64,000 nucleotides of DNA from Clostridium sp. D33t1_170424_F3 (GCF_015667585.1 NZ_JADPEG010000016.1:17901-81900), one strand, 5' to 3'; positions 8,115-15,745 are shown, counted from the stretch's first letter. Program-made: numbers and translations. Notes: a model not told the origin generated them from the sequence alone.

Positions 8115-10196
8115 TCAACCGATGGTAACTATACAGTGCTGCTGCGCGTTCTCGCCGGGCATCGTGGTATACACGCCGGTGCTCTGTCCCGGTGTGCCGA
8201 TGGCATAGACGCGGTAGTAATAATCGTTGCCGATCTTGGCAATAAACTGCGTTTTGAGTACGCTGCCGTTGCCGACGGTAAATTTCGGGGTCAGATTTTC
8301 GCCGTTCACAACCGTCATCTTGAAGCAGTAAGCGCTGCCACGGATCAGGGTAAACGGAAGGGTGGTATCGCTGCGCACAAAGGCTTTTTCCACAACGGCC
8401 TGTGCCGCGTTAACAACGGGGCTGACGACAGCGGTTCCGCCTTCGCCATATGCGTTGGCAGGCTTACGGGATGTTCCGGAGCTGCCGGAAGAGGTGCCCT
8501 TGGAGCTGTTGTGCGGTTTGTTCTCAAGGTTTTTCTCCGCCAGGAGCGCCGCGTCTTCTGCTGCCGCCAGTTCTTCCGGCGTTGCGTCCGGGTTCGCCAG
8601 CGCTGCTGCCAGGCCGTTCGCCGCCGCGGTATATTTCGCCGCGCTGGAAGCTGTGTAGCTGCTCAGGTTTTTGGCCTGCATCCGTGCGAGAAGGTCTTCC
8701 AGTTCCGCACGGTCCGGCTTTTTGCGCAGATTTGCAAGCGCTTCGCCCAATGCGTTCGCCGCTTTGTCAACTTCCTTCTGGGTTGCGTTCGGGCCGATGG
8801 CTTTTGCCTGCTCCAACGCCTCATTAAAGGCTTCCTGGCCGGCGTCCAGATATTCGTCCAGATCGATGGCTTCCGCCTGTGCGATCACTTCATCCAGTTC
8901 GGCGCGGTCCGCGCGGTTGGATTCCAACAGCGCGATCATGGCATCGTAAAGCGATTCATATGCGTTCTCGATGTCGTTTTTCAGCGCGTCGTCGTCCGCT
9001 ACGACTTCCTGCGCCTCGGCAAGAGCGGTTTCAAAGTCGCTCCACGCGGAGGTGAGGTAGTCGTTTTCGTCCAGGGTGAGGGCTGTCTCGATCAGGCCCT
9101 CCAGGGCGGTCTTGTCGCCAGACACAAAGGAGAGCATGTGGATCATGTGCATGAGCTCGCTCCATGCGTCGTCGATTTCCGCCTGTGTGGCCTCCGGATT
9201 GTCATAAACCTTCCCTGCGGTTTCAAATGCTTGATCAAACTTCTTTTTAACGGTTGGGACAAGGTCTTCTGTGTCGCCTGCGTCGATGCGCTCCTGCGCG
9301 TAATCGATCACGGCGCCCAGCGTCGTTTTATTGACGGTTTCAAAGACAAAGCCCAGCGTCGGGTTCAGGGTATCCATGCTGCCTGTATAGGTATAGGCGT
9401 CGTCGCCGATGAGGACCGGCTCGCCGCCGTTGATTGCTACGGAACGGAAGGTTCTGCCTTCCACGGTGGGGACAAAATCAAACGCCAGGTCCGCGCCGTT
9501 TTCGACGTCCTTCTGCTGGTAGGAACCGATCAGGTTTGCAAGCCGCTGTTCTTCGCCGCCAATCCACAGCTGTGCGGCCGGCGCGTTGAACGTTACGGTG
9601 AGGTCGGCTTTTTCCGGTGCGACCTGATGTCCCACATGTACGGCGGCATTTTGCAGAACGCCGACAATTTCGTCAAAGTCCGCGTTGTAGAGCATGACGC
9701 CGCCCATCTCGATGGTATAGTCGCCCTCCTCCATCGCTTCGTCCGCCTTGAAGGTTGCGGTGAAGACTGTGTCCGCATCCTTCGGCATGCCGTCGAGCGC
9801 GTCGCTGTCGTATACCACGGTGGTTTTAAGCTGGTCGTTGTGGATACCGGACGTCAGAGTTCCGGCGATCTTCTCTCCCGGCGTAACCTCCGCGCAGGTC
9901 AGCCCCTCCGGGTAGGTCAGGTTCATTTGCATGACGTAAATCGATGCATCCAGCTTGTCCAAGCCGTCGATTGCAAGCTTCACGTCAAAGCTGCTGCCGG
10001 CAGCCACGGTTTCCGGGGCGGTCAGGTTCATGTTGACCGTCTGTTCGCCGGAAGCCCGGGCTTTCTCTGCGGCAGCCGTTCCATCCGCGTTGGTTTCCGC
10101 CGCTGCGGCGGAAACGCTGGGAACAGAGCAGGCGGCTCCCAGAACCAGCAGGGCGGACAGCAAACCTGCCGTCCACTTTTGCCATGTTGTTTTCAT
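8115..10196 (-). CDS. Secreted cohesin-like protein with FIVAR repeats and shared C-terminal module
   Basis: 693 residues. A longer in-frame start at 10226 exists, but AAAGGAG lies 7 nt before the ATG at 10196. Signal peptide ~1-31. Residues ~55-200 resemble a cohesin: an opening strand (AAGSSFDVKLAIDGL), the strand QMNLTYPEGLTCAEVTPG, then a TVFTATFKADEAMEEGDYTI segment. Next come a ~100-residue beta module found in other secreted proteins here (RLANLIGSYQQKDVENG, FVPTVEGRTFRSVAINGGEP), three to four FIVAR helical repeats (~312-570), a Ser/Gly/Lys linker, and the shared ~85-residue C-terminal module ending HCIVTIG. It could act as a surface scaffold that binds the dockerin of the GH27 two genes downstream. 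The cohesin call is by pattern only. It could instead be another cohesin-fold adhesin. Confidence 0.7.
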   Translation of the reverse strand: MKTTWQKWTAGLLSALLVLGAACSVPSVSAAAAETNADGTAAAEKARASGEQTVNMNLTAPETVAAGSSFDVKLAIDGLDKLDASIYVMQMNLTYPEGLTCAEVTPGEKIAGTLTSGIHNDQLKTTVVYDSDALDGMPKDADTVFTATFKADEAMEEGDYTIEMGGVMLYNADFDEIVGVLQNAAVHVGHQVAPEKADLTVTFNAPAAQLWIGGEEQRLANLIGSYQQKDVENGADLAFDFVPTVEGRTFRSVAINGGEPVLIGDDAYTYTGSMDTLNPTLGFVFETVNKTTLGAVIDYAQERIDAGDTEDLVPTVKKKFDQAFETAGKVYDNPEATQAEIDDAWSELMHMIHMLSFVSGDKTALEGLIETALTLDENDYLTSAWSDFETALAEAQEVVADDDALKNDIENAYESLYDAMIALLESNRADRAELDEVIAQAEAIDLDEYLDAGQEAFNEALEQAKAIGPNATQKEVDKAANALGEALANLRKKPDRAELEDLLARMQAKNLSSYTASSAAKYTAAANGLAAALANPDATPEELAAAEDAALLAEKNLENKPHNSSKGTSSGSSGTSRKPANAYGEGGTAVVSPVVNAAQAVVEKAFVRSDTTLPFTLIRGSAYCFKMTVVNGENLTPKFTVGNGSVLKTQFIAKIGNDYYYRVYAIGTPGQSTGVYTTMPGENAQQHCIVTIG

Positions 10197-10561
10197 GTTT
10201 GTTCTCCTTTCCTTTTCAATAATCATATTCTTCCATCCAAGGAAACTGTACGGCCCTCCCTCCTCCTTGATTGAAAAGATGAAGGGTACAACGGAACCAA
10301 TATCAGTTTTTGCGTTCGCTGTACCCGCTTTTCCGATCGACGCTTATATTCTATCAAAGCAAACCGTGAAAATAAATGTATAATGTAAAATTGTTAAACA
10401 ATTTAAGTAAAAATTTTAAAGATTCAATTTATATTTTATAATATATGCTAATGTACAAAAAGAACATAAAACATTTTTTTGGGTGGTTATTGTGTTTTTC
10501 GGATGATATCAATTGGCAGCATATATTTATAAAATTGAGAAAACTTTTCCGTATGTCCCAA
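10197..10561. other. AT-rich intergenic region with palindrome
   Basis: About 365 bp, clearly more AT-rich than the genes either side from ~10370 on. It contains a perfect palindrome AAATTGTTAAACAATTT (10388-10404). The promoter of the cohesin-like gene should lie here on the minus strand. TTTATT and TAGAAT with 17-bp spacing occur near 10343-10371, but this is weak. No gene is supported. Confidence 0.45.
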
Positions 10562-10617
10562 CAACATAAAAAGTCGAACAAATCTTTGTTTGTTCGACTT
10601 TTTATGTTGGATATGAT
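10562..10617 (+). promoter_or_regulatory. 21-bp inverted repeat overlapping a promoter
   Basis: Perfect 21-bp arms (10562-10582 and 10589-10609) with a 6-nt loop. The right arm includes a possible -35 TTGTTC (10590-10595), with TATGAT (10612-10617) as -10 after 16 bp. There is no T tract after the hairpin, so an operator or a stable hairpin is more likely than a terminator. It precedes the zinc-ribbon gene. Confidence 0.5.
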
Positions 10618-10654
10618 ATACTGGTAAAAAAAGGATATAAAGGAGGGACTTTCC

Positions 10655-11128
10655 ATGCAAATTGAGCTAAGATGTTTAACATGCGGAGATATTGGCACAT
10701 TCCAGATGCACGAACTGGAACAGGGGAATCTGAGTTGTCCGTATTGCGGAATACAATTTCACCCGCATGATATAGGTCTTGCCTACGATCTTTTGGATAA
10801 AATGGACGCCTGCAACCGGCGTCAGCTGAGTTCTGTCCGCATACTGGGGATGCAAAAGGATCAGGAAACAGGAAACCGTTCGTTTGCGTACCGTGTGCTG
10901 CTGGAAGATTTTGAACAGCTCCGCACGATTTTTCTCATGAGCAGCGAGGAAACCCAGAAAAAGCTGGCGGCGTTGATTGACCGGATTTACCTGATGGTCA
11001 ACCGGGATAGAGATCAGGAAAAAACGCCGAATATCAATCAGCTGTACGAAGGGCTTTCCGTTGAATTTAAAGCTTCCTTTGAGGAGAAGAATCAAAACGC
11101 CATGCGTCTATTACATAGCGACGAATAA
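10655..11128 (+). CDS. Small zinc-ribbon protein, function unknown
   Basis: 157 residues with AGGAGGG 8 nt before the ATG. The N-terminus holds two CxxC pairs (CLTC at 7-10 and CPYC at ~29-32) that form a zinc-ribbon finger. The rest is predicted to be helical and charged, with no signal peptide or membrane segment, so the protein is cytoplasmic. I do not recognise the family. It is followed 19 bp later by a DUF2461 gene on the same strand, so the two are probably one transcript. The zinc finger suggests nucleic-acid or protein binding, but no role can be assigned. Confidence 0.75.
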   Translation: MQIELRCLTCGDIGTFQMHELEQGNLSCPYCGIQFHPHDIGLAYDLLDKMDACNRRQLSSVRILGMQKDQETGNRSFAYRVLLEDFEQLRTIFLMSSEETQKKLAALIDRIYLMVNRDRDQEKTPNINQLYEGLSVEFKASFEEKNQNAMRLLHSDE

Positions 11129-11147
11129 AATACAGGGAGGAAACCGT

Positions 11148-11837
11148 ATGCCAATTACACCGAAAACGCTGGATTTTCTGGCGGAAAACCGCATCCAGAA
11201 CAGCCGCGCCTGGTATCAGGAGCACAAGCCGCAGTATCAGGAATGGGTATTGGAGCCGCTGAAGGAGCTTGCCGGACGGCTGGAGCCGGTGATGCTGCAA
11301 ATCGACCCGCTTTTGGTGACGGAACCGAAGGTGGACCGCACCATCTCCCGTATTTACCGCGATACCCGTTTTTCAAAGGATAAATCCCTGTACCGGGAGG
11401 TCATGTGGTGTGCCTACGAGCGCAACAAAAAGGAGTTCCCGGACATGCCCGGCTTCTTTTTTGAATTCTCGCCGGACGGGTTCCGGTATGGCTGCGGGTA
11501 TTATCAGGCGCCGGCAAAGCTCATGCAGGCCGCGCGGGAACTGATAATAGAAAAGGACCCGGTATTTACCAGTGTGTATGAGGCGATGAAGCGGCAAACC
11601 GAGTTCCAGCTGGAAGGAGAGTTCTACAAGCGCAGCAAATTTCCGGACCAACCGGAGGAACTGCGCCAATGGCTGGACCGGAAAAATCTGGATTTGATTC
11701 ACAACAGCAAGGACTTTGCACTGCTGTTTTCAGATACGCTTTGGGAAACGCTGGCACAGGGCTTTCAGCGCCTCGCGCCGTTTTATGCGTTCCTCTGCCG
11801 CGCAAGGGAAAAGACGATCCACAAAGAAGGGGAATGA
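11148..11837 (+). CDS. DUF2461 family protein
   Basis: 229-residue cytoplasmic protein of the DUF2461 (TIGR02453) family, function unknown. Family hallmarks seen are the N-terminal FLAENRIQNSRAWYQEHK stretch (family form: L..N.....W....), the central RIYRDTRFSKDKSLYR motif, and the GYYQAPAKLM segment near residue 125. The reading frame is open from 11061, but GGGAGG at 11135-11140 sits just before the ATG at 11148, and length then matches the family. It is tail to tail with the bactofilin gene with no gap between stop codons and no obvious terminator. Confidence 0.85.
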   Translation: MPITPKTLDFLAENRIQNSRAWYQEHKPQYQEWVLEPLKELAGRLEPVMLQIDPLLVTEPKVDRTISRIYRDTRFSKDKSLYREVMWCAYERNKKEFPDMPGFFFEFSPDGFRYGCGYYQAPAKLMQAARELIIEKDPVFTSVYEAMKRQTEFQLEGEFYKRSKFPDQPEELRQWLDRKNLDLIHNSKDFALLFSDTLWETLAQGFQRLAPFYAFLCRAREKTIHKEGE

Positions 11838-12446
11838 TTACGGATCGATCAGCGTGTAGTCGCCGGTGATGGTCTTCACGGTGGAATCCTTGTGAATAAA
11901 CAGGCGGCCATTGCAGTCCAGCGTTTCAATCTGGCAGCCGGGGCCGATGGTAATGTCGCTGCCGTTGACGGTGCGCGCGGTGACGCCCTCCAGCTCGATG
12001 GTGGTCGCCTCGATCAGGTCTGCCTTTGACAGATTCTTAATGAACAGGCGCGCCAGCTTGCTGATACGGGACTTGATTACAACGCGGTCGCCGACGATTT
12101 CCTTTGCTTCAATCAGGCCGTCCGCCAGTACGGTGTCCGCGGAAATCTGGCCGGATACGGTCATGGAACCGTCGCAGTCGACCTCCTCCGCCTCGACGGA
12201 ACCGCTGTTGATTTTGCACAGTCCGTCCACCCGCAGGGTTTTGACCTGCACATTGCCGCTGAAGGTGGCCATACCGTCGCAGTCGATCAGGTTCGCTTTT
12301 GTAACGCCCTGACATTTGTATTTGCCGTCGATGTCGATGGTTTTTGCCGTGACGTCGCCTGTGCATTCGCCGATGCCGTCGATCCGGACAACCCCATATT
12401 CGCCGCCGTTGATTTTCCCGACGCCGTCAATACGAATATCCTGCAT
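11838..12446 (-). CDS. Bactofilin-like polymer-forming protein
   Basis: 202 residues, almost entirely short repeating beta strands with glycine turns and a DG-IDG/VDG/CDG rhythm, which is the right-handed beta-helix pattern of bactofilins (polymer-forming cytoskeletal proteins). No signal peptide or membrane helix. Cysteines recur at the turn positions. It lies 17 bp after the YhbD-like gene and is presumably co-transcribed. In Bacillus subtilis a yhbD gene is followed by the bactofilins yhbE and yhbF, and the same order here supports both calls. The likely role is forming a cytoplasmic scaffold, sometimes linked to envelope shape or motility; the exact role here is unknown. Confidence 0.82.
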   Translation of the reverse strand: MQDIRIDGVGKINGGEYGVVRIDGIGECTGDVTAKTIDIDGKYKCQGVTKANLIDCDGMATFSGNVQVKTLRVDGLCKINSGSVEAEEVDCDGSMTVSGQISADTVLADGLIEAKEIVGDRVVIKSRISKLARLFIKNLSKADLIEATTIELEGVTARTVNGSDITIGPGCQIETLDCNGRLFIHKDSTVKTITGDYTLIDP

Positions 12447-12463
12447 AAAAAAATCCTCCTCAA

Positions 12464-13099
12464 TCAGCCTTTGATGGCCAGTTTCATGTTGTATTTCAGC
12501 TTGATTTGTCCCGCAAGCTCGCTGACAGGATAGGAGCCGAGCACCTGAACGTCGCCGTCAAAATGCAGCGCCGCGCTGCTTTTGACCAGGGCCAGATGAT
12601 GGCTGCCGCCCACTGTGAAAACCACACAGGTCATATCCATGCTTTTCAGCGCCTCAGCCAGGGGGATGCAGCGGCGGAGCAGCGCCTCCGTGTCCGCGGC
12701 GGATAACCGCAGCTCGCGGATTGCCCCGGAGAAAATGGCAAACAGCACCACTTCCGGGAACGTGTACTGCTCCTTCGGATAGATGGAAGCGAGCAGCGGC
12801 GGCAGGGAAGCGTCGATTTCCTCCATGCCGGCCAGCGCCTTAGCGGAAAGAAACGCGCCGGTTGCCTCCGGGGAAAGCATCTGCGCCAGCTCCTCCAGAG
12901 AATAGGAGTCTTTCAGCTCCAAAATGGATTTGATGCGCTGGAGCACCAAATCTTTTGGGAAAAAGGTCTCCTGTCCGGTGTAGGACGACTGTTTGATGAA
13001 CCATTCCTCCGGGATCAGCCGTTCCCGCTTCCAGCGGTAGAGCTGGCCATAGGAGATGCCCGTCATCGAGAGAAGCTCTTTTTTTGAAATGAGATCCAA
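12464..13099 (-). CDS. yhbD: YhbD-like (DUF4004) MerR-type DNA-binding protein
   Basis: About 211 residues. The N-terminus (LISKKELLSMTGISYGQLYR) is a MerR-like helix-turn-helix, followed by a wing with LIPEEWF and a DUF4004-type region. The C-terminal half (~105-211) is predicted alpha/beta and may sense a ligand or partner. I favour the TTG at 13099, since AAGGTGG lies 5 nt before it; the GTG at 13108 overlaps that site. The gene is led by a near-consensus promoter flanked by a 19-bp inverted repeat, which suggests autoregulation. The bactofilin gene follows immediately, as in Bacillus. Confidence 0.78.
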   Translation of the reverse strand: MDLISKKELLSMTGISYGQLYRWKRERLIPEEWFIKQSSYTGQETFFPKDLVLQRIKSILELKDSYSLEELAQMLSPEATGAFLSAKALAGMEEIDASLPPLLASIYPKEQYTFPEVVLFAIFSGAIRELRLSAADTEALLRRCIPLAEALKSMDMTCVVFTVGGSHHLALVKSSAALHFDGDVQVLGSYPVSELAGQIKLKYNMKLAIKG

Positions 13100-13113
13100 T
13101 GTATCCACCTTCT

Positions 13114-13171
13114 AACGTAACAATGTTTTGTTTCATGAGTATAGTATAACAAAACATTGTTACGTTGTCAA
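13114..13171 (-). promoter_or_regulatory. yhbD promoter with symmetric operator
   Basis: On the minus strand TTGACA (13171-13166) and TATACT (13148-13143) are spaced 17 bp. Perfect 19-bp arms AACGTAACAATGTTTTGTT (13114-13132) and its complement (13148-13166) flank the -10. Each arm contains the near-palindrome AACAATGTT, so each may bind a dimer. Likely bound by the YhbD-like regulator itself. Confidence 0.82.
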
Positions 13172-13192
13172 GGGTGTTTTTTTAAAATAAAG

Positions 13193-13563
13193 GTTTCGAT
13201 TGCTTTTGGAAAGCAAGTGGAAATTCTTCTGATTTGTAATAGCAATCTTTATTGCTTGTTTGCTTTTGATAAAGCGGGAAAAAACCGCTGGTTTGCCCTC
13301 ATGCCGGGCGGCACCTCCGGTGGGGACGCTCGCTTGAGGCTAAAGCCTCGCTCGATGCTTCAAACGACCATCGCCGGAGGCGCGTCAGACACTGCGTGTC
13401 CGTCTTGCCACAAAAGTAAGCAAAAGCACGCGAAGGGGGGCGTGAGAGCTGGGCTCCGAGAGGGTACGACTCGCGCCCCCCTTCACCCCCGGTATCCCCC
13501 GTATACCTGAATAGCTCAGGGAGGGAAATATGGTTTTCATTGACGGCGGAGCTTTGGCGTTCG
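13193..13563. repeat. Left copy of a ~370-bp inverted repeat
   Basis: Non-coding repeat matching 14462-14835 in reverse orientation with substitutions and indels. Shared blocks include GCCCTCATGCCGGGCGGCAC, CTTGCCACAAAAGTAAGC, GAGAGCTGGGCTCCG and GCGGAGCTTTGG. It contains several local hairpins. It resembles a dispersed intergenic repeat of Clostridia rather than a gene; the open frame at 13157-13510 runs through it. Confidence 0.75.
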
Positions 13564-13647
13564 GTTTTATTCTATAAGGTAGAAATTAAAAAAGGAATCA
13601 AACGAGTAGAATAGTATCATAATCATTTCTGAAAGGATGGAGTAAAA

Positions 13648-13899
13648 ATGGTGGAGTATAAATTTGATACGCAGTTGTTGGTGGAAGGAAAAAACCTTTC
13701 CGAAGACGCAATTCACGATTATATCACACAGAATATTGAAGGGGATTGCCTGATCGCCGTGGGAGATGAAGAGCTGATTAAAATTCACTTTCATACCAAT
13801 ACGCCGTGGAAGGTGCTGGAATATTGTGCATCTCTGGGCGATATTCACGACGTTGTCGTAGAGAATATGGAACGGCAGGCAAACGGCCTGAAAGGGTAG
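13648..13899 (+). CDS. Small protein resembling the C-terminal half of FakA (DAK2/YloV)
   Basis: 83 residues, AAGGATGGAG upstream of the ATG. The sequence (YKFDTQLLVEG, then GDCLIAVGDEELIKIHFHTN, then VLEYCASLGDIHDVVVENM) follows the pattern of the domain after DAK2 in FakA/YloV fatty-acid kinase subunits, including the HFHTN motif. Here it stands alone, about one seventh of FakA length. Stand-alone small proteins of this type are annotated as dihydroxyacetone-kinase-like, but no activity is expected without the DAK2 domain. A strong hairpin follows immediately. It sits inside the region bounded by the inverted repeats. It may be a functional single-domain protein or a remnant; the intact start, ribosome binding site and terminator favour a real gene. 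Confidence 0.62.
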   Translation: MVEYKFDTQLLVEGKNLSEDAIHDYITQNIEGDCLIAVGDEELIKIHFHTNTPWKVLEYCASLGDIHDVVVENMERQANGLKG

Positions 13900-13901
13900 A
13901 G

Positions 13902-13937
13902 AAAGAGGAGATAAGCCGCACGGCTTATCTCCTCTTT
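13902..13937. terminator. Hairpin terminator
   Basis: Perfect 17-bp arms (13902-13918 and 13921-13937) around a 2-nt centre, directly after the stop of the FakA-like gene. The A and T runs at the stem ends allow use in both directions. Confidence 0.75.
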
Positions 13938-13993
13938 AGGCTTCGCATTCGTCCTTATATAATGCTTGTTAGAAATAATAGTAAAACGCTACA

Positions 13994-14158
13994 TTATATA
14001 TGACGATTTTTGTCCCATGAATCCAGTCCAACGCGAATAAGATATAAATACATATCGCTGTTTGATCGATTGATAGAAGATTCGCTTCTAACTTGTTCAA
14101 GTCTTTGTTCCAACTCTTTTGGTAAACGTAGTGTAATTTGCTTTTCATCTTTAGACAT
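13994..14158 (-). CDS. Small ribbon-helix-helix (Arc/CopG-like) regulator
   Basis: 54 residues reading MSKDEKQITLRLPKELEQRL and onward, the pattern of a ribbon-helix-helix DNA-binding protein: an N-terminal beta strand (QITLRLP) and two helices ending LYLIRVGLDSW. AGGAGG lies ~7 nt before the ATG. The gene is AT-rich compared with its surroundings. A consensus promoter with an inverted repeat lies just upstream, so it probably represses itself. A second ribbon-helix-helix gene is transcribed divergently. No toxin is adjacent, so a classical toxin-antitoxin pair is not supported. Confidence 0.72.
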   Translation of the reverse strand: MSKDEKQITLRLPKELEQRLEQVRSESSINRSNSDMYLYLIRVGLDSWDKNRHI

Positions 14159-14172
14159 TTAAATTACCTCCT

Positions 14173-14226
14173 AGTGCATCAGTGAATCATTATGTTTATT
14201 ATACAGGTTCACTGATGCACTGTCAA
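14173..14226 (-). promoter_or_regulatory. Promoter and operator of the minus-strand RHH gene
   Basis: TTGACA (14226-14221) and TATAAT (14203-14198) with a 17-bp spacer, a perfect consensus promoter. Perfect 14-bp arms AGTGCATCAGTGAA (14173-14186) and TTCACTGATGCACT (14208-14221) bracket the -10, the same layout as the yhbD operator. Confidence 0.85.
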
Positions 14227-14242
14227 TGCTTTTTTGATTTTC

Positions 14243-14271
14243 TTTACATCATTGGTTCACTCGTGTATAAT
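14243..14271 (+). promoter_or_regulatory. Promoter of the plus-strand RHH gene
   Basis: TTTACA (14243-14248) and TATAAT (14266-14271) with 17-bp spacing. The spacer contains GGTTCACT (14254-14261), half of the neighbouring operator arm, so the divergent regulator may control this gene too. Confidence 0.75.
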
Positions 14272-14290
14272 TAGAAACGAGGTGATGATT

Positions 14291-14458
14291 TTGGCAACGT
14301 CAAAGCATAGATATTCGGTATCGGTTGATGATAAAATGTTTAAAGAAATTGAAGATTTTCGTTTCGAGCGCCGTTATCAAACAAGATCAGAAGCAACGGT
14401 GGAATTAATAAGATTGGGACTAGAAATGTTAAAAAATGAAAGAAATGAAGAAGCATAA
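14291..14458 (+). CDS. Small ribbon-helix-helix protein
   Basis: 55 residues beginning ATSKHRYSVSVDDKMFKEI, with a first beta strand (RYSVSVDD), helix A (MFKEIEDFRFERR) and helix B (RSEATVELIRLGLEML), matching ribbon-helix-helix proteins common in gut Clostridia. I chose the TTG at 14291 because GAGGTGAT is 5-8 nt before it; the ATG at 14285 is too close to that site. AT-rich like its divergent partner. The stop codon is 3 nt from the right copy of the inverted repeat. The role is probably transcriptional regulation; its target is unknown. Confidence 0.75.
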   Translation: MATSKHRYSVSVDDKMFKEIEDFRFERRYQTRSEATVELIRLGLEMLKNERNEEA

Positions 14459-14461
14459 GAG

Positions 14462-14835
14462 ACCAAAGCTCCGCCGGCAATGAAAACCACACAGGTTGCC
14501 CGGAGCCTCTTAAGTACATGGGGATACCGGGGGTGTAGGGGGGCGTGAGTCGTACCCTCCCGGAGCCCAGCTCTCGCGTCCCCGGAAAACCCAATTGACA
14601 CGCACATGAAATAGATTAGCGGAAAACTGTCACTGTTTACCGCCGGAGGCGCGAAAGACGTTGCACGTCCTTTTGCTTACTTTTGTGGCAAGACGAAAAG
14701 TAAGTGCCGCCCGGCATGAGGGCAACCAGCGGTTTTCTCCCGCTTATTCAAAAGCGAATCAGCAATAAAAATTGCACATACAATCAGAAAAATTTCCCTT
14801 TGCTTTCCAAAGCAAGAAAATAGGATTTCTATTTG
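14462..14835. repeat. Right copy of the inverted repeat
   Basis: Reverse-orientation partner of 13193-13563, diverged by substitutions and indels. It starts right after the second ribbon-helix-helix gene. The two copies enclose ~900 bp with three small genes. No transposase or obvious target duplication is seen. Confidence 0.75.
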
Positions 14836-14856
14836 CTTCTCAAAGCAAACAAAGTA

Positions 14857-14899
14857 CAAGCCCACCGCAGGTGAGATTCCCTCACCCACGGTGGGCTTG
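14857..14899. terminator. Nested hairpin, probable terminator
   Basis: Outer arms CAAGCCCACCG and CGGTGGGCTTG, inner arms GTGAG/CTCAC. The region 14905-15057 holds further short hairpins (for example CCACCTTTTAGAAAGGTGG), and looks like intergenic repeat material downstream of the sugar-transport genes. No gene seen there. Confidence 0.6.
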
Positions 14900-15057
14900 C
14901 TGTTTTCCATATCACTTGCCGTCCGCAAAGGACCATATCACTCGTTCCCACTCGCTCTTCTCAGGAAGAGAGTTCCGTTCTCTGCGGAGAACGGCAAAGG
15001 GCTCTGCCCTTTGATCCTGCCACCTTTTAGAAAGGTGGAAAAACGCGTTTTCAGCGG

Positions 15058-15745
15058 TCAGCTGAACAGCTCTGATTCCACCACGGCGCACAGCAGATGA
15101 TACACCGCTAGGTGTACCTCCTGTATCCGGTACGTCTCCTGTTCCGGCGCAATGAGGGAACAGTCCGCCAGCTCCGCCAGCCTGCCGCCGTCCCGTCCGG
15201 TCAGGGCCAGTACCGTTGCGCCGCGGACCTTCGCTGCCATCGCCGCGCAGCAGACGTTTTCCGCGTTGCCGGAGGTACTGATCCCCAGCAATACGTCGCC
15301 TTCTCTGGCGTATCCCCAAACCTGCTGCGCGTAAACGAGACGGGGATCGACGTCGTTGCTGAACGCGGAGTTCAGCGCCGTATGCGCGGAAAGTGAGATC
15401 GCCGGAAGCCCGCCCTGCAATTTCCCGGCGATTTCCGCGCCTTCCGGGCCAAACTGCCGCGCAAATGCCGCCTGTTCCGGATCGGGAAGCGGGCGGGGAG
15501 AGGATGCGCCCGGATTTGCTGTCCAGCGGCCCGCCGCAGCTGATCCCGATCCCCTCCGGCGGGCGGGGGGACTGCGTCCGGCAGAAGCGGATGTCCTCCG
15601 CCAGCAGGGCCAGCATTTCCTCCGGCGGGAAGGAAGCGGTGGGATGCGGCTTACATTTATACAGGATTTGGACGCGGCCTTCGGTGACCTCGCCCAGACA
15701 GGCGGCGCATTTGGTGCCGCCGATGTCGACGCCGATTGCATACAT
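15058..15745 (-). pseudogene. Chimeric pseudogene: ROK kinase N-terminus joined out of frame to SIS sugar isomerase C-terminus
   Basis: From ATG 15745 the first ~85 codons encode the start of a ROK sugar kinase (GVDIGGTKCAACLGE, GIGISCGGPLDSKSGRILSPP). At about 15492-15500 this homology stops. From there, in another frame, 144 codons encode the last three quarters of a GmhA-like SIS isomerase (EIAGKLQGGLPAISLS, GDVLLGISTSGNAENV, ALTGRDGGRLAELADC, ETYRIQEVHLAVYHLL), ending at 15058. The SIS part lacks the usual N-terminal CGNGGSA segment and the ROK part lacks its C-terminal two thirds. The simplest reading is a deletion that fused two neighbouring genes out of frame. An assembly error is possible. 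It lies downstream of the sugar ABC transporter, where such genes would process the imported sugar. Confidence 0.8.

Noticed and set aside
13157..13510. Open frame of 117 codons on the plus strand
   Set aside because: It runs through the inverted repeat, has no ribosome binding site and is broken in the other repeat copy.
13994..14458. Toxin-antitoxin pair
   Set aside because: Both small genes look like ribbon-helix-helix DNA-binding proteins and no toxin-like partner is present.
14912..15057. Extension of the ROK frame to 14912
   Set aside because: Past ~15495 this frame is out of register with the SIS homology, so the tail is meaningless read-through.
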